Position numbers and translations under genes: made by a program
Shown here: positions 7,866-17,539 of the stretch, piece by piece
Layout: every line of letters begins with the position of its first letter
Numbering within the stretch: the first letter of the stretch is position 1
Assembly: GCF_001905505.1 (NCBI RefSeq)
Contig: NZ_LIPG01000005.1
Coordinates: forward strand, 310,001-374,000
DNA from: Streptomyces sp. CB02058
Lineage (GTDB): Bacteria; Actinomycetota; Actinomycetes; Streptomycetales; Streptomycetaceae
Direction of reading: 5' to 3'
DNA length: 64,000 nt
The notes under the pieces: generated by a model
The model's input: only the letters and a program-made list of their open reading frames with translations
Told to the model about the DNA's origin: nothing
Databases searched by the model: none

Positions 7866-10800
7866 TTGAGCGTGGTCCTGTTCCGACGGCCGGCCCGCCG
7901 GCGCGGCCCGGAGATGCCCGACGGCGAGCTGAGCCTTCAGGAACCGCCCACGCTGCCCGAGGTCGTGCCGGACTCCTCGGCCGTCTGGACCTACCTCCCG
8001 ATGGCGCTCATGTCCGTGTCGATGATGCTGATGTTCATGCGTCCCGGCATGACCAAGGGCAGCGGCGGCTTCATCTATCTCGCACTGGGCCTGATGGTCC
8101 TGTCGACCGGGGCGATGATGGTCGGCCAGGCCATGCGCAGGAGCAGTGAGCGCAAGGAGCGGCTCAAGGGCGAGCGCCGCGACTACCTGCGCTATCTGGG
8201 CCAGACCCGGCGCAAGGTCAGGGCGGCCGTCGTCGACCAGCAGCGCGCCCTGGCCTGGCGCCACCCCGAGCCGGCCGCCCTGTGGTCGCTCGCGGGCTCG
8301 ACCCGGATGTGGGAACGCCGCCCGCAGGACGAGGACTTCGGCGAGGTACGGGTGGCCGTCGGGGAGCAGAAGCTCGGTCTGCGGCTGACGCCGATGGCGA
8401 CGAGCCCGGTGGAGGACCTGGAGCCGCTCGCCGCGCACGCCCTGCGCAGCTTCATCCGCGCCTACGCCACCGTCCCCGAGCAGCCCATCGCCATCTATCT
8501 GCGGGCCTGGGCGCGGGTGCTGTTCCGGGGCGACGAGGAGCACATCCGGTCCGTGGCCCGCGCGATGGTGGCCCAGCTCGTCACCTTCCACGCGCCGGAC
8601 GACGTCTGGGTGGCCCTGTGCGTCTCCGACGAGCGGCGCCCGGACTGGGAGTGGGCCAAGTGGCTCCCCCACCACATGCACCCCCAGGAGAGCGACGGCG
8701 CGGGCCCCGCCCGGATGTCCGGGGCCGCGTTCAACGAGCTGGAGGACCTGCTCGGCGCGGAGTTCCTGGAGCGCCCGCCGTTCGACCCGGACGCGGCGCC
8801 CGGCCGCGAGGAGCCGTTCACCGTGATCGTCGTGGACGGCGGGACCGTCCCCTCGGGCCACCGGCTGGACGGAGCGGGACTCCGCAACACCGTCGTCCTC
8901 GACCTCTCGGGGGCGCTGACCTGGCGCCCCGGCCGGGTCACCCTGCGCTTCGACGTCACCGCGGACACCTTCGGGCTCGTCAGGACCGACCGCGACCGCA
9001 AGGAGCAGACCACGCTGCTCGGGCGCCCCGACGGCTTCGGTACCACCGGCGCCACCGCGCTGGCCAGGCGTCTCGCCCCGTACCGCATGGGCACCGGCCC
9101 GGACACGGGCGAGCCGCTCGCGACCAATGTGGAGCTCACCGCCCTGCTGGGCATCGGCGACCTCCACCGCCACGATCCGCCGGCCCTGTGGACGCGGAGC
9201 ACCGGGCCCGCCCGGCTGCGGGTGCCCATCGCGGTCGGGGCCGACGGCACTCCGGTGGAGCTGGACATCAAGGAGTCCGCGCAGGGCGGTTCGGGCCCGC
9301 ACGGGATGCTGATCGGGGCGACCGGCTCGGGCAAGAGCGAGCTGCTTCGGACGCTGGTGCTCGCGCTGGCGCTCACCAACTCCTCCGAGGCGCTCAACTT
9401 CGTGCTGGTCGACTTCAAGGGCGGCGCCACCTTCCTCGGACTCGACGAGCTGCCCCACACCTCGGCCGTCATCACCAACCTCGCGGGCGAGGCCGCTCTC
9501 GTCTCCCGCATGCAGGACGCCCTGCACGGCGAACTGATCCGCCGCCAGGAGCTGTTGCGCAGCGCGGGCAACTACGCGTCGGCGCTGGACTACGAGAAGG
9601 CGCGCGCCGCGGGCACCCCGCTCGCGCCGCTGCCCAGCCTCTTCGTCGTGGTCGACGAGTTCAGCGAACTCCTCTCCGCCCACCGTGACTTCATGGAGCT
9701 CTTCGTGATGATCGGCCGGCTCGGGCGCAGCCTCGGCGTGCATCTGCTGCTGGCCTCGCAGCGCCTCGACGAGGGACGGATGCACCAGCTGGAGAGCCAT
9801 CTCTCGTACCGCATCGGGCTGCGGACCTTCTCCGCGATGGAGAGCCGCGGCGTCCTCGGCGTGCCCGACGCCTACCAGCTGCCCCCGCAGCCGGGCAGCG
9901 GCTACCTCAAGTCGGGGGTCGAGGCGCTGACCCGCTTCCGCGCCGCCTACGTGTCGGGGCCCTACCGGCAGCGCGCCGGCGGCGCGAACCAGGCCAGGGT
10001 CGCCAGCCAGACCGTGCCCTGGACGACCGCCTACGTGGTGCCCCGGCATCTGCCCGCCGTGCCCGATCCGGAACCCGGGACGGACGAGACGGGCGAGACC
10101 CTGCTGTCCGTCGCCGTGGACCGGCTGCTGGGCGCGGGACCGCCCGCGCACCAGGTCTGGCTGCCGCCGCTCGGCCTGCCCCCGACGCTGGACCAGATCC
10201 TGCCGCCCCTCACACCGGACGGCGCGCTGGGTCTCACGACGGCGGGCTGGGAGGGGCGCGGCACGCTGCGGGTGCCCATCGGCATCATCGACCGGCCCTT
10301 CGACCAGCTCCGCGACCTGCTCCAGATCGACCTGGCCGGTTCCGGCGGGCACGTGGCCGTCGCCGGCGGCCCGCAGAGCGGCAAGAGCACCATGGTCCGC
10401 ACGATCCTGGCGTCACTGGCCCTCACCCACACCCCGGAGGAGGTGCAGTTCTACTGCCTGGACTTCGGCGGGGGCACCCTGGCGTCACTGTCGGGGCTGC
10501 CGCACACGAGCGGCGTCGCGGCCCGCCTCGACACCGAACGCGTCGGCCGGACGATCGCCGAGGTCAACACCCTGATGGCGGCCCGCGAGCGCTTCTTCCT
10601 GGAGCACGGCATCGACTCCATGGCGACGTTCCGGCGCCGTCGCGCCGCCGGTGAGTTCCCCGGTGAGCGGCACGGTGACGTCTTCCTGGTCATCGACGGC
10701 TGGTCGACCGTGCGGCAGGACTACGACCACCACATCAGCACCTTCAACGCCATCGCGGCACGCGGGCTGAACTACGGCATCCACCTGATCGTCACCACCG

Positions 10801-11834
10801 CCCGCTGGGTGGAGCTCTCCTCGGCCGTGCGCGACCAGGCGGCCACCCATCTGGAGCTGCGGATGGGCGATCCGATGGACTCCGGTATCGACATGCGCAA
10901 GGCCGCCACGGTGCCGCGCACCCCGGGGCGCGGCCTGACCCGCGAGGGCAAGCTGCACTATCTGACCGCGCTGCCCCGGATCGACGGGGTGGAGGGCTCC
11001 GACGACCTCACCGAGGGGGTGTCGGGTCTCGTCGCCGCCCTCCAGGAGTCCTGGCAGGGCCCCTCCGCGCCTCCGGTACGGATGCTGCCGACCGCCCTCC
11101 CGTCATCGGAACTCCCCGCTGCGGAAGGGGACTTCCGCATGGCGCTCGGCCTGGAGCAGGAGGAGCTCTCCACCGTCTGGCACGACTTCAGCGAGAGCCC
11201 GCACATGATCGTGGTCGGCGACAGCGAGAGCGGCAAGACGAATCTGCTGCGCCTGACCGCCCAGGCCGTCATGGACCGCTACACCCCGGCCGAGGCCAGG
11301 ATCATGGTGGTGGACTACCGCCGCGAGCTGGTCGAAGCCGTCCCCGACGCCTACCGGCTCGGCCACGCCGTCTCCATCGACGCGCTCAAGGACCTCGTGG
11401 ACGGTGCGGCGCGCGCGGTGAGGACCCGGGTACCGGGCCCGGAGATCGCGCCCGCCCGGATGCGGCTCTGCGACTGGTGGACGGGTCCTCGGCTGTTCGT
11501 GCTGGTCGACGACTACGACATGCTCGGCACGGGCCCGATGAACGCGCCCTTCGACCCGCTCCTGGACCAGCTGGCGCTCGGCTGGGAGGTCGGGCTGCAC
11601 CTGGTGGTCGCGCGCTCGGCGGCCGGAGCCGGGCGAGGGCTCAGCGACCATCTGATGCGCCGGCTCCAGGAGGTCAACACCCCTGGCCTGCTGCTGTCGT
11701 GCCCGCCGTCGGAGGGCTACGTCTTCGGCAACGTCAAGGGCCGCAACCTCCCGCCGGGCCGGGCCACCCGCATCGCGCGCCGGAAGACGGTACAGATGCA
11801 GACGGCCTTGCTGGACCGGCCGGACGGGGCGTAG
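7866..11834 (+). CDS. eccC: Type VII secretion motor ATPase EccC, three FtsK domains in one chain (1322 aa)
   Basis: Coupling ATPase that recognises and drives T7SS substrates. Two membrane segments lie at about residues 40-58 and 66-90. Three FtsK/SpoIIIE domains follow, with Walker A sequences GATGSGKS (about 484), GGPQSGKS (about 833) and GDSESGKT (about 1117). The Walker B stretches read LFVVVDEFSELL, VFLVIDGWS and LFVLVDDYDML, so only the first domain has the catalytic Asp-Glu pair; this is the usual EccC pattern in which domain 1 is the active ATPase. The TTG start at 7866 has GGAG 7 nt upstream, better than the GTG at 7872. It is a fused EccCa/EccCb, as is common outside mycobacterial ESX-1. 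Confidence 0.95.
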   Translation: MSVVLFRRPARRRGPEMPDGELSLQEPPTLPEVVPDSSAVWTYLPMALMSVSMMLMFMRPGMTKGSGGFIYLALGLMVLSTGAMMVGQAMRRSSERKERLKGERRDYLRYLGQTRRKVRAAVVDQQRALAWRHPEPAALWSLAGSTRMWERRPQDEDFGEVRVAVGEQKLGLRLTPMATSPVEDLEPLAAHALRSFIRAYATVPEQPIAIYLRAWARVLFRGDEEHIRSVARAMVAQLVTFHAPDDVWVALCVSDERRPDWEWAKWLPHHMHPQESDGAGPARMSGAAFNELEDLLGAEFLERPPFDPDAAPGREEPFTVIVVDGGTVPSGHRLDGAGLRNTVVLDLSGALTWRPGRVTLRFDVTADTFGLVRTDRDRKEQTTLLGRPDGFGTTGATALARRLAPYRMGTGPDTGEPLATNVELTALLGIGDLHRHDPPALWTRSTGPARLRVPIAVGADGTPVELDIKESAQGGSGPHGMLIGATGSGKSELLRTLVLALALTNSSEALNFVLVDFKGGATFLGLDELPHTSAVITNLAGEAALVSRMQDALHGELIRRQELLRSAGNYASALDYEKARAAGTPLAPLPSLFVVVDEFSELLSAHRDFMELFVMIGRLGRSLGVHLLLASQRLDEGRMHQLESHLSYRIGLRTFSAMESRGVLGVPDAYQLPPQPGSGYLKSGVEALTRFRAAYVSGPYRQRAGGANQARVASQTVPWTTAYVVPRHLPAVPDPEPGTDETGETLLSVAVDRLLGAGPPAHQVWLPPLGLPPTLDQILPPLTPDGALGLTTAGWEGRGTLRVPIGIIDRPFDQLRDLLQIDLAGSGGHVAVAGGPQSGKSTMVRTILASLALTHTPEEVQFYCLDFGGGTLASLSGLPHTSGVAARLDTERVGRTIAEVNTLMAARERFFLEHGIDSMATFRRRRAAGEFPGERHGDVFLVIDGWSTVRQDYDHHISTFNAIAARGLNYGIHLIVTTARWVELSSAVRDQAATHLELRMGDPMDSGIDMRKAATVPRTPGRGLTREGKLHYLTALPRIDGVEGSDDLTEGVSGLVAALQESWQGPSAPPVRMLPTALPSSELPAAEGDFRMALGLEQEELSTVWHDFSESPHMIVVGDSESGKTNLLRLTAQAVMDRYTPAEARIMVVDYRRELVEAVPDAYRLGHAVSIDALKDLVDGAARAVRTRVPGPEIAPARMRLCDWWTGPRLFVLVDDYDMLGTGPMNAPFDPLLDQLALGWEVGLHLVVARSAAGAGRGLSDHLMRRLQEVNTPGLLLSCPPSEGYVFGNVKGRNLPPGRATRIARRKTVQMQTALLDRPDGA

Positions 11835-11838
11835 GACA

Positions 11839-11876
11839 CGAGGCCCGGGGCGGGCCCTCGTAGCGCTTCTAAGCGC
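11839..11876. terminator. Hairpins between convergent eccC and mycP
   Basis: Two small stems, GAGGCCCG/CGGGCCCTC (11840-11859) and GCGCTT/AAGCGC (11863-11876), lie in the 34-bp gap between the converging genes and overlap the mycP stop. They probably act as a bidirectional terminator; there is no U-run. Confidence 0.4.
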
Positions 11877-13092
11877 CCCCCGCCGGACGCCACCCCCGTG
11901 CCCGCCCCCGGGGCAGGACCGCCGCCGCGCCCGCCAGCAGCAGAACGACGCCTCCGCAGATCCCGGCGACGAGCAGCGCGCGGTCCCGGGGCCCCTCGGG
12001 CTCCGGCGCGGGCATCCTCGCGCGGGCGGCCTCCGGTGCCGCGCCGGGGGCCCCGGCCAGCACCGCCGTCATCGCCGCGTACGGGTCGAGCCTGGGCGGC
12101 GACGCCGGATACGCGGCCCCGGTGAGCTGCCGGGCCGCCTGTGCCGCCGTCATCCCGGGGTGCTGGGCCCGTACGAGCGCCGCCGCTCCCGCCACCTGGG
12201 CGGCGGCCAGCGAGGCGCCCGAGCCGAGGTAGTGCCCGGCCCCCTCCGGGCCGTTGCCGACCACCGCGTCACCGGGCGCCGCGAGGTCGGCTCCGCGCAC
12301 ACCGGGGGCGTTCGCGGGCCGGCCGCCGTCCGGGCCGAAGTCGGTCACCGCGACGACCCCCGGGGCCGACGCCGGCCAGTACCAGGGCGCCGCCGGGGCG
12401 AAGCCGCCCGGTTCGTCGCGGTCCTCCGCCAGCGCGTCCGGCGCCACGGGCGCGACGACCAGGGCGTCGCGGGCGGCGGCGTACGCGACGGCCTCCGTCA
12501 GCTCCTTCTTCCCGGTGGCGAGCGCCTGCCCGACGTAGACGACCTCCGCGCCCTCGTCGGCGGCGGCCCGGATGCCCGCCGCCACCCGGCCCGGCGTGGG
12601 CGCACCCCGCTCGTCGGTACCGCGTACGGCCAGGATCGCCGCCCGGGGCGCGACGCCCGCGGGCCCCACCCCGTCGATCCGCGCACCGGCGATGAGCCCG
12701 GCGGCGAAGCTGCCGTGCCCCACACAGTCCTCGCCCGCTCCGCCCAGCGCGCGCACCCGCCCGGCGAGCGCCGGAACATCCGCGCCCACCCCGGTGTCCA
12801 CGACGGCGACGGTCACCCCGTCGCCCTCCTCCAGGGTCCACGCCCGCGCGAGCCCCAGCGCCCCCGCCGACCAGGGCTCCGCCTCGGCCTTCCGGCCGGA
12901 GGCGGCGACGCACGGCTCTCCCGGCGCGATACTCCCCCGTACGACGGGAAGTTGGACCGAGTCCGCCGCAACAGCGGTCGTGGGGGCGATCGTTGTCAGT
13001 GCGGCGGTGAGCGCGGCAAGGACCGCCGCCGCTCCCGGTCCTGCGGATGCACGGGGGCAGCTGGCTCGTCGCATGGCGTACACGCTAGGCAC
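11869..13092 (-). CDS. mycP: Mycosin-type subtilisin protease of the T7SS (407 aa)
   Basis: Membrane-bound serine protease of the T7SS. It has an N-terminal signal peptide (hydrophobic stretch from about residue 18 to 42, ending TTAVAA). The subtilase fold carries the Asp in VAVVDTG, the His in GHGSFAAG and the Ser in GASLAAAQVAG, and the cysteines GEPC and GEDC expected of mycosins. A C-terminal membrane anchor (ALLVAGICGGVVLLLAGAAA) precedes an Arg-rich tail. The segment that normally reads AAAGN, carrying the oxyanion-hole Asn, reads VAPVAPD here, so catalysis may be altered. GTG at 13092 is the longest start; GTG 13083 and ATG 13074 are alternatives and no strong ribosome site decides. 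Confidence 0.9.
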   Translation of the reverse strand: MPSVYAMRRASCPRASAGPGAAAVLAALTAALTTIAPTTAVAADSVQLPVVRGSIAPGEPCVAASGRKAEAEPWSAGALGLARAWTLEEGDGVTVAVVDTGVGADVPALAGRVRALGGAGEDCVGHGSFAAGLIAGARIDGVGPAGVAPRAAILAVRGTDERGAPTPGRVAAGIRAAADEGAEVVYVGQALATGKKELTEAVAYAAARDALVVAPVAPDALAEDRDEPGGFAPAAPWYWPASAPGVVAVTDFGPDGGRPANAPGVRGADLAAPGDAVVGNGPEGAGHYLGSGASLAAAQVAGAAALVRAQHPGMTAAQAARQLTGAAYPASPPRLDPYAAMTAVLAGAPGAAPEAARARMPAPEPEGPRDRALLVAGICGGVVLLLAGAAAVLPRGRARGWRPAGGA

Positions 13093-13261
13093 CCCAGATG
13101 ACGCGTGAGCGACGCGTACGGCACACGGCCGCCACCGCGAACACCTGGGCGGACACCCGCCGTTCCCCCAGGCTTCACCCAGCGCACACCAGGGCCCTCC
13201 CGCCCCGTCCCCCGGCGTCGGGAAGGATCGGACGCGGCGGCGAAACGAGGAGGATCAGGGC

Positions 13262-16200
13262 GTGTCACGGCAGTTGCTCACGGTGTCACCGGACCGGCCG
13301 AACGCGTTCCGGACGATCGGTGAGGCCCTGGCCGCCGCGCGCACCGGAGCGGTGATCCAGATCGCGCCCGGCCGCTACGCCGAGAACCTGACGGTACGCA
13401 ACAGGGTCACGCTCGTCGCCGACGGGGACCGGGGCAGCGTGGAGATATGCCCCCGCCGGGGCAGCGCCCTCGTCCTGCTCGCCGACGCGGTGATGCTCAC
13501 CGATCTCACCCTGCGCGGCGGAGCCGACGACCTCCCCGTCGCCGACGCCCCACGCGGCCAGCTCTCCATGGACGGCTGCACGGTCCTGGGGTCGGGGTGG
13601 ACGGCAGTCCTGGCGAGGGAGACCGGGGCGCTCGCCCTGCGGAGCTGCCGGATCACCAACCCGGCGGGCGCGGGCGTCGTGGACATGTCCCCCACGGGCA
13701 GCGTCCTGGCCGACTGCGTCGTGGAGAACCTCGGCACCTCGGGCGTCGTCCTCAGCGAGGAGGCCCGTACGACGGTGCGCGGCTGCCGCATCCGCGACAG
13801 CCGGGGAAACGGCGTCCTGGCCAACGGTTCGGCGCAGGGCGTCGTCGAGCACTGCGACATCTCCGGCGCGCAGAAACCGGCCCTGGCCCTGGAAGGCAGC
13901 AGCTCCACCCGTGTCCGGAACACCACCGTGCACGACACCGCCATCGGCGTCTACCTCACCAGCGACGCCCGCCCGTCCCTCGACGAGGTGACCGTCCTGG
14001 ACACCACGGGCCTCGGCATCGCCCTCGCCTCCGGCGCGGACCCCGAACTGCGCCACTGCCGCACCCTGCGCACGGCGGGCGGCGGGCTCGCGGTCACCGA
14101 GCGCTCCCGGGGCACCTTCGAGGGCTGCGACTTCGACGCATCGGCCGCTCCCGCCGTCCTCGTACGGGGATCGAGCACGCCGATGCTCACCGCCACCACG
14201 GTCCGCGACTGCGCCGCGGGCAAGGACACCCCGGCAGCCGTCGTCCTGGAGGACGACTCCGTGGCGGAGTTCGACGGCCTGGACGTCATGGACCCGGCGG
14301 GCACGGGCATCCTGATCCGCTCAGGCGCCCAGCCCCTGCTGCGCCGCGCCAGGGTCACCACGCCCGGCGGCCACGGCATCGAGGTCGTGGACGACGGCCG
14401 GGGGCGGCTGGAGTCCTGCGAGGTCCAGGGCTCCGGCGGCGTGGGCATCCGGATCGCCGACGGCGGCCACCCGGAGATCGGCGACACCACCGTGGGCGAG
14501 AGCGGAGACGCCGGCATCCTCGTCGGCGCCCAGGGCATCGCCACCGCGCGGGACGGCGACGTACGGGCATCCGCCGCGTTCGGCGCCCTGGTCGAGAAGG
14601 GCGGCGAACTCATCGCCCGACGTGTCCACTTCGGCGGCTCCGGCGCCCACGGCGTCCTGCTGGCGGCAGGGGCAAGGGCCTCACTCGACGACTGCCGGAT
14701 CGACACGAGCCTGGGGGACGGCATCCGCGTCGACACCTCCGAACCGGTCGCCGTCACCGACTGCGCCGTACGGGACAACCGGGGCGCCGGCCTGCGACAG
14801 ACCGCGGCGGGCGACCGGCTCACCGTCGAGCACCTGATCAGCGCGGACAACGCGCAGCCCGACTCCTGGGGCGACACGGCGGCGGCCCCGACGGGCGACG
14901 GCTCCGCACCCGGCCGCAGAACCGCGCCACCACCGCCCGCGGGCCCCCTGGAGGAGCTGGAGTCGCTGATCGGCCTCGCCGACGTGAAACACCAGGTCCG
15001 CACCCTCGTCCACCTCAACCAGCTCGCTCAGCGCCGCGCCCGTCTCGGCATGCCCGCTCCGCCCATGAGCCGCCACCTGGTCTTCTCGGGCCCGCCCGGC
15101 ACCGGAAAGACCACGGTCGCCCGGCTCTACGGCGGCATCCTGACCGATCTCGGCGTGCTGCGCTCGGGCCATCTCGTGGAGGTCTCCCGGGCCGATCTGG
15201 TCGCACAGATCATCGGGGGCACCGCCATCAAGACGACGGAGGCGTTCAACGAGGCCCTCGGTGGCGTCCTGTTCATCGACGAGGCGTACACCCTGCTCTC
15301 CGACGGCAAGGGCTCCGGTGCCGACTTCGGCAAGGAAGCCGTGGACACCCTGCTCAAGCTCATGGAGGACCACCGCGACGACGTCGTGGTCATCGCCGCC
15401 GGCTACACCGGCGAGATGGACTCCTTCCTCACGTCCAACCCCGGCCTGGCCTCCCGCTTCACCCGTACCGTCGAATTCGCCAACTACTCGGTCGAGGAAC
15501 TCGTCACGATCACCGAGTCCATGTGCGAGACCCACCGCTACGAGCTGGACCCGCGCACGCTCGATGCCCTCGCCGCGCACTACATGTCCATGACCCGTGA
15601 CGCCTCCTTCGGCAACGGCCGGGCCGCCCGGCGCGTGTTCGAGGAGATGGTCGACCGTCAGGCCTTCCGGCTGAGCAGCATGGCCGAACCCGCCGAGAGC
15701 GACCTCTCGATGCTCCTGCCCGAGGACGTCGCTCCGCCCGCAGAACCCGCCGACGGTGCGTCCGACTCCGCCGAACTCCTCTCCCGCCTCGACGCGATGG
15801 TCGGTCTGGCCGCCGTCAAACGCGAGGTCAACGACCTGGTGTCCCTCCTGGAGTCCTCCCGCCGCCGCAAGGCCGCCGGACTTCCGACACCCAAGGTCAG
15901 CCATCATCTGATCTTCTCCGGTCCTCCCGGTACGGGTAAGACGACCGTCGCCCGCCTCTACGCCGGACTCCTGCACGCGCTGGGGGTACTGCCCCGGGGA
16001 CAGCTCGTCGAGGTGGCCCGCGCGGACCTCGTGGGCCGGTACGTCGGCCACACCGCGCAGCTCACCAAGGAAGTCTTCGAGAGCGCCCTGGGTGGTGTGC
16101 TGTTCATCGACGAGGCCTACACCCTCACTCCCGAGGGGGCGACCTCCGACTTCGGCAGGGAAGCCGTGGAGACACTGCTCAAGCTGATGGAGGACCACCG

Positions 16201-16615
16201 TGACGACGTCGTCGTCATCGCGGCCGGCTACACCCACGAGATGCGGCGCTTCCTGGACTCCAACCCGGGACTCGCCTCACGCTTCTCGCGTGCGGTGGAA
16301 TTCGAGAACTACACCACCGACGAACTGGTCGGCATCATGGCCCGGCATGCCTCGGACTCCGGTTACGACTGTCCGGACGACACGCTCAAGGCTCTTCACA
16401 GCTATGTGGACGCGCTTCCGCGTGATGCGTCCTTCGGCAACGCGCGTACCTCTCGACAGATCCTCGACGTCATGACCACGCTCCAGGCCCGCAGGCTCTC
16501 CGTACTGGACTCTCCCGGACTCGACGCGCTGCGCCGACTGCTTCCCGAGGACGTCCCGGCGCTGCCGGGCGGATGGGTCAGGCGTTCAGACGGAGTCGCT
16601 GACCGGGGAAGATGA
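13262..16615 (+). CDS. Beta-helix plus double AAA+ (CbxX/EccA-type) ATPase (1117 aa)
   Basis: The GTG at 13262 has GAGGAGG at 13247-13253, 8 nt upstream. Residues about 10-535 are a pectate-lyase-like right-handed parallel beta-helix, with repeated 'C.I....G.GV....G' turns. After a Pro/Ala-rich linker come two CbxX/CfqX-type AAA+ domains. Both have SGPPGTGKTTVARLY Walker A (about 610 and 885) and GVLFIDEAYTL Walker B, and both keep the DASFGN.R sensor region. The double AAA part resembles EccA/SpoVK-like ATPases that assist T7SS substrates, so it probably serves the locus here. The beta-helix fusion could bind substrate or polysaccharide. It overlaps the convergent rpf gene by 38 bp. Confidence 0.9.
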   Translation: MSRQLLTVSPDRPNAFRTIGEALAAARTGAVIQIAPGRYAENLTVRNRVTLVADGDRGSVEICPRRGSALVLLADAVMLTDLTLRGGADDLPVADAPRGQLSMDGCTVLGSGWTAVLARETGALALRSCRITNPAGAGVVDMSPTGSVLADCVVENLGTSGVVLSEEARTTVRGCRIRDSRGNGVLANGSAQGVVEHCDISGAQKPALALEGSSSTRVRNTTVHDTAIGVYLTSDARPSLDEVTVLDTTGLGIALASGADPELRHCRTLRTAGGGLAVTERSRGTFEGCDFDASAAPAVLVRGSSTPMLTATTVRDCAAGKDTPAAVVLEDDSVAEFDGLDVMDPAGTGILIRSGAQPLLRRARVTTPGGHGIEVVDDGRGRLESCEVQGSGGVGIRIADGGHPEIGDTTVGESGDAGILVGAQGIATARDGDVRASAAFGALVEKGGELIARRVHFGGSGAHGVLLAAGARASLDDCRIDTSLGDGIRVDTSEPVAVTDCAVRDNRGAGLRQTAAGDRLTVEHLISADNAQPDSWGDTAAAPTGDGSAPGRRTAPPPPAGPLEELESLIGLADVKHQVRTLVHLNQLAQRRARLGMPAPPMSRHLVFSGPPGTGKTTVARLYGGILTDLGVLRSGHLVEVSRADLVAQIIGGTAIKTTEAFNEALGGVLFIDEAYTLLSDGKGSGADFGKEAVDTLLKLMEDHRDDVVVIAAGYTGEMDSFLTSNPGLASRFTRTVEFANYSVEELVTITESMCETHRYELDPRTLDALAAHYMSMTRDASFGNGRAARRVFEEMVDRQAFRLSSMAEPAESDLSMLLPEDVAPPAEPADGASDSAELLSRLDAMVGLAAVKREVNDLVSLLESSRRRKAAGLPTPKVSHHLIFSGPPGTGKTTVARLYAGLLHALGVLPRGQLVEVARADLVGRYVGHTAQLTKEVFESALGGVLFIDEAYTLTPEGATSDFGREAVETLLKLMEDHRDDVVVIAAGYTHEMRRFLDSNPGLASRFSRAVEFENYTTDELVGIMARHASDSGYDCPDDTLKALHSYVDALPRDASFGNARTSRQILDVMTTLQARRLSVLDSPGLDALRRLLPEDVPALPGGWVRRSDGVADRGR

Positions 16616-17414
16616 GGTGGGGTCCACGGTCCAGGACCTCGTTGTTCATCTCGTACAGCGCCTGCCAGCCACCGGGCACGTCGGCCCGCTCCGCGATCAC
16701 CGAGAGGGTGTCACCGGACTCGACGACATAGGTCTCCTCGTCGGCCAGGTCCTCGGAGTAGTGCGTCGCTCCGCCGCCGTTGCCCGACGAGCCGGTCGAC
16801 TGCTGCTGGGGCGCGGCCTGCGTGGTGGTGTCCCGGCCGGAACCGCTGGAACCGCCGTAGCTGCTCGATCCGCCGTAGCTGCTCGATCCGCCGGAGCTGT
16901 TCGAGCCGCCGGAGCTGTTCGAGCCGTTCGAGCTGCCGGAGCCGTTCGACGAGGAACCGGACGAGGAGCTGGACGAGCCGTTCGCACCGAGGCGTCCACA
17001 GGTCGGCCAGGCGGACAGCCCCTGCGAGCGGGCGACGCGTTCACCGACCGCGATCTGCTCGGACCGGGTGGCGAGGTCGGCGCGCGGTGCGTACTGCCCG
17101 CCGCCGTAGGCCCGCCAGGTGGAGGGAGCGAACTGCAGTCCGCCGTGGTAGCCGTTGCCGGTGTTGATGTTCCAGCGGCCGTTGCTCTCGCACTCGGCGA
17201 TGCGGTCCCAGTCCGTACCGGCGACGACGGTCGGCGCGGTGACGGTCGGCGCGGTCGCGGCCCGGGCGGGAACGGCGTGGGCGACGGTCTGCGCGGGGGC
17301 CTTGGCCTCGGCGGCCTCGGCGCTGCGGCCGGAGAGGCCGAGCACGCTCAGGAGGACGAGCAGAAGGGCGAGCGCCGATTCGACGGGCCGCTTGGCGAGG
17401 GGTGATGCCGGCAT
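16578..17414 (-). CDS. Resuscitation-promoting factor-like muralytic enzyme with LysM (278 aa)
   Basis: Secreted peptidoglycan-cleaving protein. The signal peptide (LALLLVLLSVLGLSGRSAEA) is followed by an Rpf/transglycosylase-like domain at about 65-135, with DWDRIAECESNGRWNINTGN containing the catalytic Glu of the Rpf fold. A Ser/Gly/Asn-rich linker with short tandem repeats (SSYGGSSSYGG) comes next, then a C-terminal LysM (about 230-278, YVVESGDTLSVIAERADVPG) for wall binding. Start ATG 17414 has GGAGG at 17425-17429. Rpf-type enzymes wake dormant spores or cells by remodelling the wall. It is divergent from the PH-domain gene. Confidence 0.93.
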   Translation of the reverse strand: MPASPLAKRPVESALALLLVLLSVLGLSGRSAEAAEAKAPAQTVAHAVPARAATAPTVTAPTVVAGTDWDRIAECESNGRWNINTGNGYHGGLQFAPSTWRAYGGGQYAPRADLATRSEQIAVGERVARSQGLSAWPTCGRLGANGSSSSSSGSSSNGSGSSNGSNSSGGSNSSGGSSSYGGSSSYGGSSGSGRDTTTQAAPQQQSTGSSGNGGGATHYSEDLADEETYVVESGDTLSVIAERADVPGGWQALYEMNNEVLDRGPHLIFPGQRLRLNA

Positions 17415-17539
17415 GACGGTATTTCCTCCGCTGTGCTCCAGAAGGTGTGCAAGGGCACGAACAGATAAGCCGCCGATATGGTTTTTATTCTGCTGTGACG
17501 CGTACGACGTTCGTACATTCACTCCGGTGGAGGACTTCC

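Noticed and set aside
7704..10352. An 882-residue open frame on the minus strand
   Set aside because: Shadow of eccC; eccC has membrane segments and Walker motifs in the correct order.
16809..16990. Short tandem repeats as a mobile or regulatory element
   Set aside because: They encode the Ser/Gly linker of the Rpf-LysM protein in frame.
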